64,000 nucleotides of DNA from Lycocorax pyrrhopterus obiensis (lineage: Eukaryota; Chordata; Aves; Passeriformes; Paradisaeidae). This document shows, in pieces, positions 13,507-24,514 of the stretch. The DNA lies in assembly GCA_014706295.1 (NCBI GenBank), contig JACSVZ010000007.1:45088975-45152974 (forward strand). The letters are read 5' to 3'. The position numbers were made by a program, and so were the translations under genes. Every line of letters begins with the position of its first letter. Position 1 is the stretch's first letter. The notes under the pieces were generated by a model, which did not search any database, had not been told where the DNA came from, and worked only from the letters and a program-made list of their open reading frames with translations.

Positions 13507-14150
13507 TGTATGGAATATAAGGACATTCACTCTGGGACTAGAGACAGGAGAAGTAATACGTTAAACATCCAGACACAGCTTCTCTGGAACAGTAGATAAC
13601 AGCAAAACCAGAAAAGCCCAGAGCTCTCAAGCTACTGATGCAACTATTTAAAGGCTTGAGGAGGTTCATATAGCACTTCGTAACTGGTAGAATGACAGGA
13701 AACAAGAAAACCATGGCTCTCATGAGAAATGACAAATGTCTTACGGAATATTTGAGGGGCTTGTGTAATTGTGAAAAACATATTGGATGCTTGCAGGAAG
13801 GGCCAAGACCAGGAAAATGAAGGGATTAAGGAGGATCAGGAAGAAAGAGTGGGTAAATTAAAAGGGCAGGAGGGAGGGAGGACCACATGTAAACAGGCTG
13901 CTGCGGAGTGTCCTTGTCCGGCCAAGCCCTGTGCATGTTCCCCACAATTAGTCCTGTTTCTCATAAATCTCTAATCCTGGGTACTTTCCTGGGTGAGGGT
14001 CCTGTGTGTGTGCATGCTTGTGCTAGTCATATAACTGGCCTTATGTACACTTTCTGTGTTTGTGTGTCTGTGGTTGTGTGTGTGCTTCTAGAAAATGTGG
14101 AGAAGAAATGCTCCGGGTTTTAGTATCCAATGGATTTAGTTCCCTTAACA
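13507..14150. mobile_element. Putative solo LTR inserted inside a CR1
   Basis: About 645 bp with no CR1 similarity interrupts a CR1 copy whose halves are otherwise contiguous. The insert begins TGTATGG and ends TTAACA, giving the TG...CA ends of an LTR. AAGGA lies just before it (13502-13506) and again near its 3' end (14154-14158), as an imperfect candidate target-site duplication. Inside are an ATTTAAAG TATA-like site (about 13648), a purine-rich region (13790-13880), a GC-richer middle and a G/T-rich 3' part. No internal gag, pol or env sequence is present. An unrelated insertion or strong CR1 divergence remains possible, because the LTR family was not recognised. Confidence 0.45.
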
Positions 14151-14158
14151 TTAAAGGA

Positions 14159-14365
14159 AAATCTGTTTCACCATGAGGACTGTCAGGCTCTGGAGCAGGT
14201 TACCCAGAGAGGCTGACTGACCTCTTCCTCAGAAGTTTTCAAGACCTGACTGGACAAAGCCTTGGCAACTTGCTCTATCCTTAAAGCTGACCCTGTTCTG
14301 AGCCACAGTTGGACTTGAGGCATGCTGAAGTCTTTTCAGACCTGAATCATCCTATCATTTAGGAT
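14159..14365 (+). mobile_element. CR1 LINE, 3' end (3' part of split copy)
   Basis: The element resumes with 'tgtttcaccatgaggactg', then 'ggagcaggttacccagagag', 'caagacctgactggacaaag' and 'ccttggcaacttgctctatc'. These match the end of CR1 ORF2 and the start of its 3' UTR. It closes near 'cctgaatcatcctatcattt', where the octamer tail is almost lost. Orientation and order fit the 12885-13501 segment, so both belong to one insertion. Confidence 0.85.
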
Positions 14366-16709
14366 TAATGATCCTACAATTATTTTTCTGAGAGGAAAGC
14401 CTGTAGGAACTAAAATTGTGTCAGGTTACCTTGACAGGTAGGGTTCCCCATGTTCCTGAAGTATTATCTGCACAAAAAGATGTGTGTAGGCTGAAGGATA
14501 TGCTGACTGGTTCAGACAATGGCCGTTGATTCATTACCAGTCCTTTCATATAGCTTTATATACTATTAAAACATTTTTGGCAAACTTCCTTTCTTCTGCT
14601 AGTCTCAGCAATTCCCAGTTCAAAAAAGTGGAAGTGAGAAGGGGAAAGGCTCTACACTTTTACAGTTCAGCTTTAAAATGTCCATTTATTTTTATTCATA
14701 CTTTAATTAAATGGATTTTTTTCATGATTATATTTTCTGAGCTGATGGAGTTTGCACAAGTTTACGAGATGCATCTCAGCCTGACTGCTGCCAGCCATAT
14801 CCATGTTAACACAGTGAACAAAGACAGACATTAGTGCAAATTGGGTGTGAACATGCACTTTATTTTTCTTATAAAGAAGTTGAGAGGAATAAAAGGCTAA
14901 AAGTCAAGACACCTGCAATAAACTGGTGGAGAGGAAAATAGACTGTTAGACATTGCAGATGGAAAAGAGGAAAAGTGAGAGGTTCTAATTACTTATATAT
15001 CATGCTTTAAAAAGTTAGGGAGTTGGATTTTCTTAGTATTGTGTTTTTCTCCTACAGCCGAATATTTATACTCCAATTCTGCAATAAGCAAGAGAAAGCC
15101 TAACTTCCAATTAAAGTACAGAAAACATCTTCTTACATTTTATGGAATAAAACTGTGTCTGAGATAAATTTCACAGAAGTAGCTCACACCAGCTCAGCTC
15201 GCAGCAACTGTTTTGCAGCCACACCTGACTCATTCTCCTGCCTAAATACAGAGGGTCAAGACTTCTGGGAGTATTCAGACATATCCTACATATAATCATG
15301 AGGTTTTCTACAAATACATGTGTGACATTTATTTACTTATTTTATATTATAGTAACGTGAGGGGTTTTTTTTCTTTTTTTTATATAAGATCCTACCAGTT
15401 AAAGCACTGGTCCCTGGCGTAGAGATTGAAAAAATCAGTGTGCCTGTTCATTTTGTGCTTCAAAGTGTGCATGGCAAGCAAACATGAATGTAACTTGAGC
15501 TAGATAATTTGGACTAAATAAGTACCATTTCAATTTTCGAATATGCAGGTTTTTTTTTCTCCAGTGATAAATCTGTATTCCTACTCTAACAATAAAAAAC
15601 TCCATTTGTTTTGAATAAATTCAGATATGAATTGCAGTGATTCAAGCATTGAATCATTGAATTGAGCATGGACAAAGTTTTTGGCATCTGTCCTGTAAAT
15701 GTACTGAGTTAAGTCAATAGAGCATTCTTATTTCTTAATAATAAACTATGCAACACTAGTCACTCTAGAACAGTCGTTACATGTTAAATTATCAGGCAAA
15801 TTACAGAATACCTTTTCTAGGTGAGAATGTCTTTGTAACAATGTCTGTAGATTTTAATCTAAAAAAAAAAAAGGTCATGAAATCTTCCTCAGTGCTGAGA
15901 CTACAAATTTGTAATGACAATGGTTTCCTTTCACTAAGAGGGTCCCAGCATCCAGCTGGAGTAATTTGGCACAGCTCTGGCAAAGTCACTGGAGCAATAC
16001 AATATTGTATGAGCTGGGGGTATGGTTCCTGAGAACAATAGGGAAAGCCCAGCTGTATTGTCGACAGACTTATGAACACAGTTAAGAATAAAATCCTTCA
16101 CACATGCACAAAAAAATAGCCACCCACTGTAAAAGCACATTTTCAAGACTGAATTGATTTGTGAATACCATGTGTTACCAATCGTAATAATTACATATGT
16201 TAGGTAAACTTAATGAGAAAACTCAGACAATTTTATTTTATTCATTGACAAAACACTCTCTCCTTCCACAAAGCACTTTAGTCTTTCTTGTTGTTATTCA
16301 TAATTATATTCTTTATCATTTTCGTTAATTTCCAGAGTTTCCTGTTGGCTTTGTTCCAGATGGAAAAAGAGGACATTTGTTTACTATAAAACAACAGTGA
16401 GAGTAAGAGGAAAAGAAAACATTACATAAATGTCATAAAAACTTATTTTCTTAATACTGCTGACAATTCATTTTGGGGGATTAAGCAAAAATTTGACTGT
16501 AGATTCTACTCCTGATCAAGACTTGAAGACCTTCTCTAAATTATTTATTTCATGATAATGATATGCTTTGAGATAACCAGAATGGAAAATTTGTTTAAGT
16601 GCAAAATATTATTTTTCTTCCTGTACTTGAAAAGTTTTGTTCATATTTGTTACATTGCAATGATGACAATATAAAAGATTGATCTCCTTTTTACTCAAAC
16701 TTTATATTA

Positions 16710-16850
16710 CAGCCATGACCCGAGGCTTAACACAATATTTTTAGTCGTAATCCTCACCTCAACAAATTCTAATTTGTCGGTGTTCAAACCTCGGAGCATC
16801 TTGACATCTTAGCAGAACTAAGAAAACACGAAATTTCCATTAAAAAAACT
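16710..16850. other. CpG-retaining block, possible conserved noncoding element
   Basis: In a CpG-poor neighbourhood this 140-bp stretch keeps several CpGs (CCCGAGG, GTCGTAA, GTCGGTG, CTCGGAG, CACGAAA). It also contains a near-perfect palindrome, ACAAATTCTAATTTGT, at 16762-16777. Retained CpGs suggest constraint or a younger age than the flanks. I cannot test conservation here. Confidence 0.3.
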
Positions 16851-17046
16851 CCAAGCATTTTTAAACAACACCCCTAATCCCACCTTGTCACAAACCATAT
16901 CTATAAAATATTAAAGTAACAAATAAATTAAAATTAAATGCATAGAAAAGATTATTGGGAAGTGTATTTGGACCTAAAGAGTATACAGAAATGGCTCAAG
17001 ATGTGATTTGTTTTCATCCAAAAACCTGCTTTTATTATGGTTTTGA

Positions 17047-17070
17047 TTTTTTGTTTTGTTTTGTTTTTTC
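17047..17070. repeat. (TTTTG)n short repeat
   Basis: Repeated TTTTG units at the end of a T-rich run. A microsatellite with no further signal. Confidence 0.7.
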
Positions 17071-18732
17071 TTATTCGCTTTAATAATTGATTTCTGTATG
17101 GTATGTGAGTCTGAGCAAGGAACTGATAAATAATATTTAAAGAGATTTGTATCTTGAGCACTGGCTGGAACCAAAAGTCTATATAATTTTCTAATATAAT
17201 TTCAAATAACCGATGACTGAAAGATGACTAAGTAGGAACCATCCATGTCCTCCATGTTCCTCAGTATCACATGTAGAATTAATAGACTTCATTCTGCTTG
17301 TGCCACTTTTGATGGACAGGGCAGGCGGGCACACCATAAGGCAGCATATCCACCACATATGATTTTATTAGCAACACAGGGATTGTAGTGAAAGTGCTGT
17401 GACTCAGGTTAGGCACGCCTCTCCTTGAAAAGCATGATGGTCTGTAAAAACTGGTCAGCAGTGTTGGGCCACACTTGGTCACTATTTAAGCTTGAGCCCT
17501 GACTCTGTGCATGTCTGTGTCAATATTTGTGAAGAGCAAAATTTGAAGTAATTTCAAGTTCAAGTAAAAAAACCCAAAATATAACACATTCTGATGTGTC
17601 TCTATTTTTTGCTCTACAATATTGTGTAGCTGTTGTGGGCAATTGTCACAAAGTTTGAAGTAGGTGACATAAAATAAGGCTGTGGGAGGGAATAGTTTAA
17701 GCTGGCAGAGGCTGAGGATCGCATAGTGTAGGTTAGACAAGAGAGGAAAATACTGCCATAGTAATGTCATCAATAAGATTGAAGAAAAGAAATTAAGACT
17801 TTAGATATAAACAAAAGGTAGCAACTTGTAGTAGAAGTAGATAGAATCAATTTCCATATGTTTAATCTCACCATGCTTCTAAGTCACTGTTGGCCTGTAC
17901 CCATGTACAATAATTGAGTGTGAGTTTTTATTAATTTTGTAGTGAAGTTTAGAAAAATGTGTTGAATTCAGAAAGCTTTTATAAGCAACATGTATATTTT
18001 GATATGAACTGTCTGCCCTACAATTTGCAAAATACACTATTCTACCTATTCCAAGACAAAAGAAGAAACAATACAAAACACTGAAGCTGATGGAAAGAAT
18101 CATTCTTCCTCTCCTGAAGAATCCGTTCAGCTTTGATTCTGTTTTGCTCGTCTAAGCACAAAGGGAAAGGGCTCCAAGGCAAAAAAGGAAAAAGTTTATG
18201 CACAGATTAGGTATCCACTGGCAAATGAACAATAGGAAAAACATTATGATAAGTCTTGGGATATCAATTAATTCCCTTTTGGCATTCTTAGAGTAGTACA
18301 TTTATTCAAGTGGGGAAGGCTTTGTTCAAGACAGGATAAAATCAGTTAATAAACCCACACTGGAAGGGATGGGTTTGGTTCTCTTTTCTTTTGTGTCCCC
18401 ATTAAAAAAAAAATAAAATTCTCTACACTGTGCAGATATTCTCTTATGAAATAATTCTGTAACAGATAAATGAAACCTTGCATTAAAATGAAAGAATCTG
18501 TGTACCAAAATAAAACTGGATCTACAGCACAAGAGGTTTTTCAAACTCCCAACCCGTTCTATGAACTGTTTAACCTCTCAGACTCTCCCACTTGAAGGTA
18601 TTTACTCATTAAACTGTATGGTAACAACACAGAGAGTATTTCTAGAAAAAGGATGGATAATTGCCTCTGTGGTAATATCAGTTGAGTCCCTTCTGCCACA
18701 TAGATTTACACTGGAAGTTGGGAGGGATAATA

Positions 18733-19281
18733 TAAAATGAGAGAAAATTGCCTGCTGTGCTCGGCCCTGGTGAGGCCACTACTTAAATCCTGTAGTCAGT
18801 CTTGGGCCCCTCTCTACAAGGACACTGAGGTGCTGGGGCATGTCCAGAGAAGGGCAATGGAGATGAGGAAGGGTCTGGAGCACAAGTGTTATGAGGAGAA
18901 GCTGAGGGAGTTGTTTAGCCTGGAGAAAAGGAGGCTCAGGGGTGACCTTATTCTCTACAAATACCTGAAAGGAGGTTGCAGCCAGGTGAGGGTTGTCCTC
19001 TTCTCCCAAGGAACAAGTGATGGGACAAGAGGAAATGATCTCAAGTGTCACAAAGGGAGGTTTAAATTGGATAGTAGGAAAAGTTGCTTCTCAAAAAGGG
19101 GGGATCGTGCACTGGAATAGGCTTCCCAGGGAAGTGGAGTCACCATCCCTGGAGGTATTTAACAGACATGTAGATGCAGCACTTGAGGACATAGTTTAGG
19201 GACTTAGAGCTTCTCGGTGTACAGCTGGATGAGATGATGTTAAAAGTCTTTTCCAAGATGAACAGTTCTATGGTTCTCTGA
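18733..19281 (+). mobile_element. CR1 LINE, 5'-truncated, ORF2 C-terminus plus 3' UTR
   Basis: The best-preserved CR1 in the window. It starts in 'ctgtgctcggccctggtgag' and runs through 'ggcatgtccagagaagggca', 'ttgtttagcctggagaaaag' and 'aggctcaggggtgaccttat'. The frame from 18737 reads C-terminal CR1 ORF2 motifs such as [13 protein letters not shown] and YLKGG. After a run of six G (19098-19103) the frame shifts by one, and the ending [16 protein letters not shown] continues to a TAG stop at 19197-19199, where the protein normally ends. The 3' UTR and one degenerate octamer unit ('gttctatggttctctg') follow. Truncation at the 5' end is normal for CR1, and the copy cannot code for an active enzyme. 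Confidence 0.93.
18737..19199 (+). pseudogene. CR1 ORF2 (reverse transcriptase) C-terminal fragment, frameshifted
   Basis: This is the coding remnant inside the 18.73-19.28 kb CR1. About 110 codons are open from 18737, then one extra base in the G-run near 19100 moves the reading into a second frame that ends at TAG 19197-19199. The residues are those of the thumb or C-terminal part downstream of the RT catalytic core, so no YADD-type active site is present. Compared with the usual consensus it lacks one codon in 'DLI-LYKYL' and one in 'REV-ESPSL'. It is non-functional. Confidence 0.85.
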
Positions 19282-21206
19282 AATTATTTTTCCCTGGAGA
19301 TATTTTCTGCAATAATTTTTAGTAGGTAATGCTTTATTGCATTATTGGAATTATTGAATTCTGAAAGATGTTCTATTTTCCATCTCTTAGCAATCATAAC
19401 TTCCAAATAATGAGTGTGCGGACTTATTAAGTCAGTGATCCCTGAAGCTACTGACAGTTAAATGTCCTTTGAGCTGCAGATCTCACTTTGGAGAGCAACA
19501 GTGTCTTTGAGAATTGATTGAGAAAATATATTAGATTAGTATGATGTTTAAAAAAGAGTTAATAACAATAAGACATCTTTAAGCTCATTACAGTCTAGCA
19601 AACAACACTCTTTGACCTCCTTCAGCCTACTGACTATCAGTCTTTCTTATGTCTGCAGAAGTCTCCTGTGATCACTCATTTCTCAATGAAAAGGATTTCT
19701 GAAAATGCCATCAGGCAATTAGGGAAAACAAATGAATCTGACTGACCAGAGCCTGCCAGGATTGTGAGGGTGGTGGTAGGAAATTAAGCAACGGTTGTTC
19801 CTGCCAGACAGAACATGCTGGGAACATGTGGCTACTTTGGATTGCTAACAATGGGGATAAACAAATGTGAAAGTGTGAGCTTTTACAGAAATTCATACAT
19901 TATATATTTCTTTTACTGGAAAATGAAACCTTATAAAAGAGGGGGAAAAAGAAAGTAGTAGAGCCAGCTGGCATAGCACTACAAGAGCATTAGAAGAGAA
20001 GGAAAATAAATAAGAGGCTGAAGTCTTTCACTTACAAATGAAAGGAGGAAAAATACTGAAAATTGCCAACTGAACCTGCTGTTAATAATTAGACTGAGGT
20101 TGCTGAGAAAATGAAACACTATTTTTTTACTTCAAATTTTAATTCATAAAACAGGTACTAATCTCGTTCATTAGACCTGCCGGCTGGAGCCACGTGCCTG
20201 GCTGTTGGTTAGGAGTGCTGTGCTGTCTGCATTGTGTCTGGGGACTTTTAAAAGTGTCTTCTGGTTTGTGTTCTTAACAGAGGTGGAACTTGGTCTCAGA
20301 TCACAGGCCAAGGCCTCTAACTTTAAAAAAATATGAGTATGGTTCCTGCTCCAAATATTGTAATTAGGTCCACTCCTTAGGATAGATGTTTTGTTTATTT
20401 ATTTACTTGGCTTTTAGTTGTTGTTGTTTTTTTAATGGTGTGATGGCTTTAAAGAACAAGTATTGCAAGAACAGCAGAGTCTCACAGAGTTGAACTTTAC
20501 CAGAGCAGGGGTGCAATTCATCCATTTATTTATTTATGGATTTTATTTGTATCTCCAAGTACAAATCAGGAGAGTTCAGGAGCTCAGACTACTCATCTGG
20601 CAGATTAAAAACTACTGAGATACATCCTAGTCCCTGTTTCAGATAGAGTCTGGTTTCTAGTTGCCAAATTGCTACCACGTATTACTGGCAAGGCAGTGAA
20701 GGGTAGGAGTAACTGGTTAGATTCCCTTTGTAGTGCACTGTCAATGTTAGGGTAGTTTATGGCCACAATAATACAATCTAGATTCTAGCTTGGAGAAGCC
20801 AGTAATTTACATTTTAACAAAAGAAAGAGCCAAACAATCAGATAACCTCAAAGTAATAGAGTTTTGTATTGGGACATTTCTTTCTGTATAGAAATATATT
20901 GCCAACAAAAATAATAAAATTCCAATCACTTATTGCTGTCTGAAAGACTGATTTGACATTTAAGTCAAGATTATGTATTTGAATCTTAATTTTGCTCAAT
21001 ATATTTTCTGGAGTCATTATAAAGAAGATATTTGGGTATATTAAAATACTTTCAATTGGGAACATCCAGAAAACAACATCTTGCTCTAAAATATTTGTTA
21101 AATTTGGAAAGCATCCACACAGAAAAAAGTGGAGGTCAAACTAACCTTCTATTACACCTTAAGTATGAGTGGAAAGGACACCCCTGGTGCACACTCCTTA
21201 ATCTTT
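19282..21206. other. AT-rich noncoding stretch, no gene seen
   Basis: Nothing recognisable. A slightly GC-richer patch at 20170-20260 contains one perfect E-box (CACGTG). T-rich and (TTTA)n-like bits lie at about 20390-20435 and 20522-20550. Neither supports a gene. Confidence 0.55.
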
Positions 21207-21238
21207 CAATATATGCAATTTACAATATATGCAATGTG
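21207..21238. repeat. 16-bp tandem duplication
   Basis: CAATATATGCAATTTA (21207-21222) is followed directly by CAATATATGCAATGTG (21223-21238). The first 13 bases are identical. It lies just upstream of a (GA)n stretch and a CR1 3' end. Confidence 0.75.
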
Positions 21239-21254
21239 GAAGGAGAGAGAGAGA

Positions 21255-21340
21255 GAGCCCAGAAAGGTGGTAGATGCTCCATCCCCAGAACCATTTAAGA
21301 TCAATTTGGGCAGGGCTGTGAGCAACTATTCCAACCCAAA
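21255..21340 (+). mobile_element. CR1 LINE 3' end, internally shortened
   Basis: The sequence 'aggtggtagatgctccatcc', then 'ccagaaccatttaagatcaa' and 'tttgggcagggctgtgagca', matches the CR1 3' end (usual form 'gtggatgccccatccctgga', then 'acattcaaggtcaggttgga'). It jumps from 'gagcaact' straight to 'attccaacccaaactattct', skipping about 80 bases of the normal 3' UTR. The octamer tail follows directly and is greatly expanded. Confidence 0.85.
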
Positions 21341-21488
21341 CTATTCTAAAATTCTATAATTCTATAATTCTATAATTCTATGATCCTAGAATTCTAGAAC
21401 TCTGTAATAATTCTATGATTCTATAATTCTATAATTAATTCTGTAATTTTCTATTTCTATAATTCTATAATTCTATGCAATTCTATAT
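21341..21488 (+). repeat. Expanded CR1 octamer tail, (ATTCTATA/ATTCTATG)n microsatellite
   Basis: About 145 bases made of roughly 8-bp units of the form ATTCTATA or ATTCTATG, with variants such as ATTCTAGA and ATTCTGTA. CR1 insertions normally end with two to four such units. Here the tail has grown to well over a dozen, so this is a microsatellite born from a retrotransposon end. The mixed units show both expansion and point decay. Confidence 0.9.
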
Positions 21489-21747
21489 ATGCGAAAATCA
21501 ACTTCTACTGTGGGCTTTTGTCTCGTGTTCAGTTTTAAGGCACAAAACCTTTACTCTTGATTTGACTGATATTTACTGAGGAGTTATGAACAGTCAGTAG
21601 GAGTGGGAGTAATCATTCCTAATTTTAGCCATCTAAAGGTGTAAGCTATTTACCAAGGCTCCATTTATAGTCGCTGAATAAATTTAGACACCTTCAGATT
21701 CTTTCTTCTCTTTCTTGAGGTCCTGACTATTTAATCACCTTCTTCAG
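21489..21747. other. Noncoding spacer
   Basis: Unique AT-rich sequence between the CR1 octamer array and the candidate exon. It ends in a pyrimidine-rich stretch with TTCTTCAG at 21740-21747. Confidence 0.5.
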
Positions 21748-21825
21748 GAGCCTGTCTGCCTTTTACTGTATAGAGACCCAGTGCAGGCATCTTACACCCA
21801 AAGCTTAATGCATAGGTGGCTACAG
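21748..21825 (+). other. Candidate exon (78 bp), unknown gene or lncRNA
   Basis: The acceptor side is 'ttaatcaccttcttcag', ending at 21747. The donor is ACAG|GTAAGTAAG from 21826, close to the ideal U1 complement. The 78 bases between are a multiple of three. One frame is open throughout (it begins EPVCLLLYRDPV), and both other frames contain stops. The peptide matches nothing I recognise. Strong splice signals this close together also arise by chance in long introns, so this is a weak call that transcript data would settle. Confidence 0.25.
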
Positions 21826-22890
21826 GTAAGTAAGAAGATTTGCATCTTACAGTCCAAAAGTTTTTTCCTGGATATCTCTATTGGGTCTCTCATATATTAG
21901 AGATTTGTAATTGCAAAGGCTGTATTAAATCCAATACCATGATAGCTTAATAAAGATGTAGATAGTTAAGAGTATGCAGTAAAAATGGAAAATGCCTGTA
22001 GTTTAGCAGCATCATGGGCTGGTTTCAAAATAAGGATTAAAAATCAAGTGAGTGAATTGCAGTTTAAACGTTCCACATCAACCTGTCCATACCAAGAATG
22101 TGACATTTAGTATTGCAAAAGTCTGGCAGGGGCTACTACTAGAGTCATTTTCTAATATCACTTATGGATGGGTAAAAAATCTAGTACATTCAGTGACCTT
22201 GTTTCTCACATCGTAAGTTGGAAAAAAGATGCTCAGTGTCCTGGGATTTTTGCATCTGTAGAAAAAAGAACAGTTTTTTGAGGACTTGTTTGATAATAAA
22301 ATCAATAAAATCCATCATCATTAATCACCTTGTGCTTTTGGTTTTCAGCTTTCCAGAGGACCTTTGGCTGTTATACATTGGTGACAGTTTCAGATATTGT
22401 TTGAATATGTAACACATACTCATGTGTGTGTACATGCCTGCATCTCTCTATATATGAATTTCACAATGTGTTCACTGGATATATTCTTAAAGGTGTACAC
22501 CATAATGTCAGCTGCTAAACAATTAAGTTTTCTCAATGTTAAGATTATGTATAAATTTGACGATATTGTGATTAAAGCCCTAAGGCTAGAGACTGTAGTT
22601 GTTTAACATAAATTCATCATTAAAGACATCTCTTTTGTCAAAGGACAGAAAAAATTTAGCTTCCAGGGATGAGTAATCCCTTCTGTTTCCATAACGTCAG
22701 GGAAGAGAGGGACCATCTTCTCCAAGTACCTGTCTCTTTCCACTGGCTGTAGAGGGAAATAAAACATCTTCCTGAAATTAGTTTAGCTGATGTTGTACTT
22801 GATTCTTAACTAGCAACTAGCATCACTAAATCTTTGCTGTGTTTTTCTTTTTGAGCTCTTTTCTTCTAACTCCTCAGTCTACTTATTCAG

Positions 22891-22974
22891 AATGGAAGCA
22901 CGGACATGTGCTTTAATAGAATGGGATCCAACTTTTGTGAGTGCTGCTGGCATTTCAGGAAAACAACAACAATG
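22891..22974 (+). other. Candidate exon (84 bp, or 97 bp from 22878), unknown gene or lncRNA
   Basis: Two acceptors are possible: 'tcttctaactcctcag' ending at 22877 and 'tctacttattcag' ending at 22890. The donor is ATG|GTAAGTGTGG from 22975. From 22891 the segment is 28 codons, open in one frame. It contains CFNRMGSNFCEC, which has the C-x-N-x-x-G-S-x-x-C-x-C spacing of EGF-like domains. That resemblance is loose: a following CW and the lack of the other cysteines argue against a full domain. It lies 1.07 kb downstream of the 21748-21825 candidate, in a compatible phase. Confidence 0.25.
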
Positions 22975-24514
22975 GTAAGTGTGGATCAAAAATCCTTGAC
23001 CCTGCAGTCACCAGCTGGTCACAGAATAATTCTGCTGCAGGCTGGTTTTGGAATTCTGGGGCAATGGTTCACTGTTGACTCAAAGGGAGTAGTGAGACCT
23101 ACTGGATGACTAACACCTGGTGTTTTGTTTGGGAACCTGCCATGTAAACATTTGAGCACAGGCCAAACATTTTTCTGATTAGCTCCTCTGAGGTGGCACT
23201 ACAGTGGTGCCATAGGCAAAAACAATACCTTTGTCAGCTACAGCTTGAACACATGTACTCCTAGGTAAAGTCTTCCAAAGCTGATAACAAAGAGCTCTGT
23301 TGCTTGACCCAAAATAGACTCTTTGTGGCAGTGGGTCTGTCAGACTCTAGTCAGTCATTAGAAAACAATCTAGTTGTATGCAGACAGAGTAATCATTCTG
23401 TATAGGGTTTCAAACAGGTCTCAGGAAGTGAGTCACTCAGCTCCCTTGAAAAGTGAATGGAAGCTGGAGACCTGTTTCCTGAGACACCTTTGAAATCTTA
23501 GCTTATGTTACAGTATGGCTGTTATCCAACCTTAACTTGGGACATAGAAAGGATTTTTTTTCTCTTTTCTTTCCTTTTTTATGCCAAATTAAAAGTATGA
23601 GGGCCTAAAGTGCATTTACACCAAAGCAACTTTCCACTGACTTAGCCATATAAAGAAGCCTTGTAGTAGGCATAAATATGATTTATACTCACTTTAAGAA
23701 TCCTTTCCACCACCTGAGTGGTGTGAAGCAACCTTTGTTGAAATGAGATTCAGGTCTATACATCCCAGAAAGCAGTCAGGTTGTGTTGCTCAGACCTGCT
23801 GCTGCAGAAGCAGAAACTGTTCTGCTCCAGTTGGCAACAGGGCAACAGGGTCGCCTCACTATCCAAACAAACTGTTCAGACTCTCTGTGTCTTTCCAGTG
23901 TCCATTCCACTTGAGAACATTACATCACTATCCAGGAAGACCTTTTCAGTCTTTGAGAGAGGTCTTTTGATTCTGAGGAATAGAAAGACAGAGAGATAGG
24001 AAAGAGAGAGCAGATGAGGTACTTGGGTACCTTTTCTTAAGAAGGCATATAAATGATAGGGAAGTGTAACTCAGCTAACAGTTTCTTAATGTTCTAATAG
24101 AGGATTTACAATTGGGAGTAGACCTCTTTAGGAAAATATCCTTAATTCCCATAGAACATATTTTTTTAAGAATGCAGAGTGTTTTAGGAAGCATAAAAGA
24201 TCCAGGCTGGATCCAAGTTGCCTCTTCTGAAAGAATACCATCTGGGTTAAGGGAGCAGAGTAAGGCTTTAGTTTTGTTTTAAAAGGGAAATTATTTTATG
24301 TTATGACTCATCAGAACAAGTTAATTTTCCTATTAGCATGTTTTAGCTTAAAGCTATAATTTTATTTCAAAATCCATAACAATACATCTGGATTGAATTC
24401 TGGAAATGAAGTTGATCTGTAAATATGACCTAAAGCTTTTGAAAAACAACAAAAAAAATCCCTTTCCCTCATATTTGAAAGTAATGAACAGCAATAAAGT
24501 GCTTTGGCCTGCAT
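22975..24514. other. Noncoding stretch, no gene seen
   Basis: No recognisable repeat or exon. The region 23740-24000 opens overlapping frames of 72-75 codons in two registers, as expected from a locally stop-poor composition. No splice pair or domain supports either. Confidence 0.5.

Larger units (their letters stand above)
14366..18732. other. AT-rich noncoding stretch, no gene seen
   Basis: I see no supportable gene in these 4.4 kb. There is a (TTTTG)n tract at about 17047-17070 and A- or T-runs near 15362-15385 and 15861-15871. A CpG-retaining block lies at 16710-16850 and a GC-richer patch at about 17280-17480. The minus-strand frame 17773-17486 (95 codons) has no family features. Confidence 0.55.
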
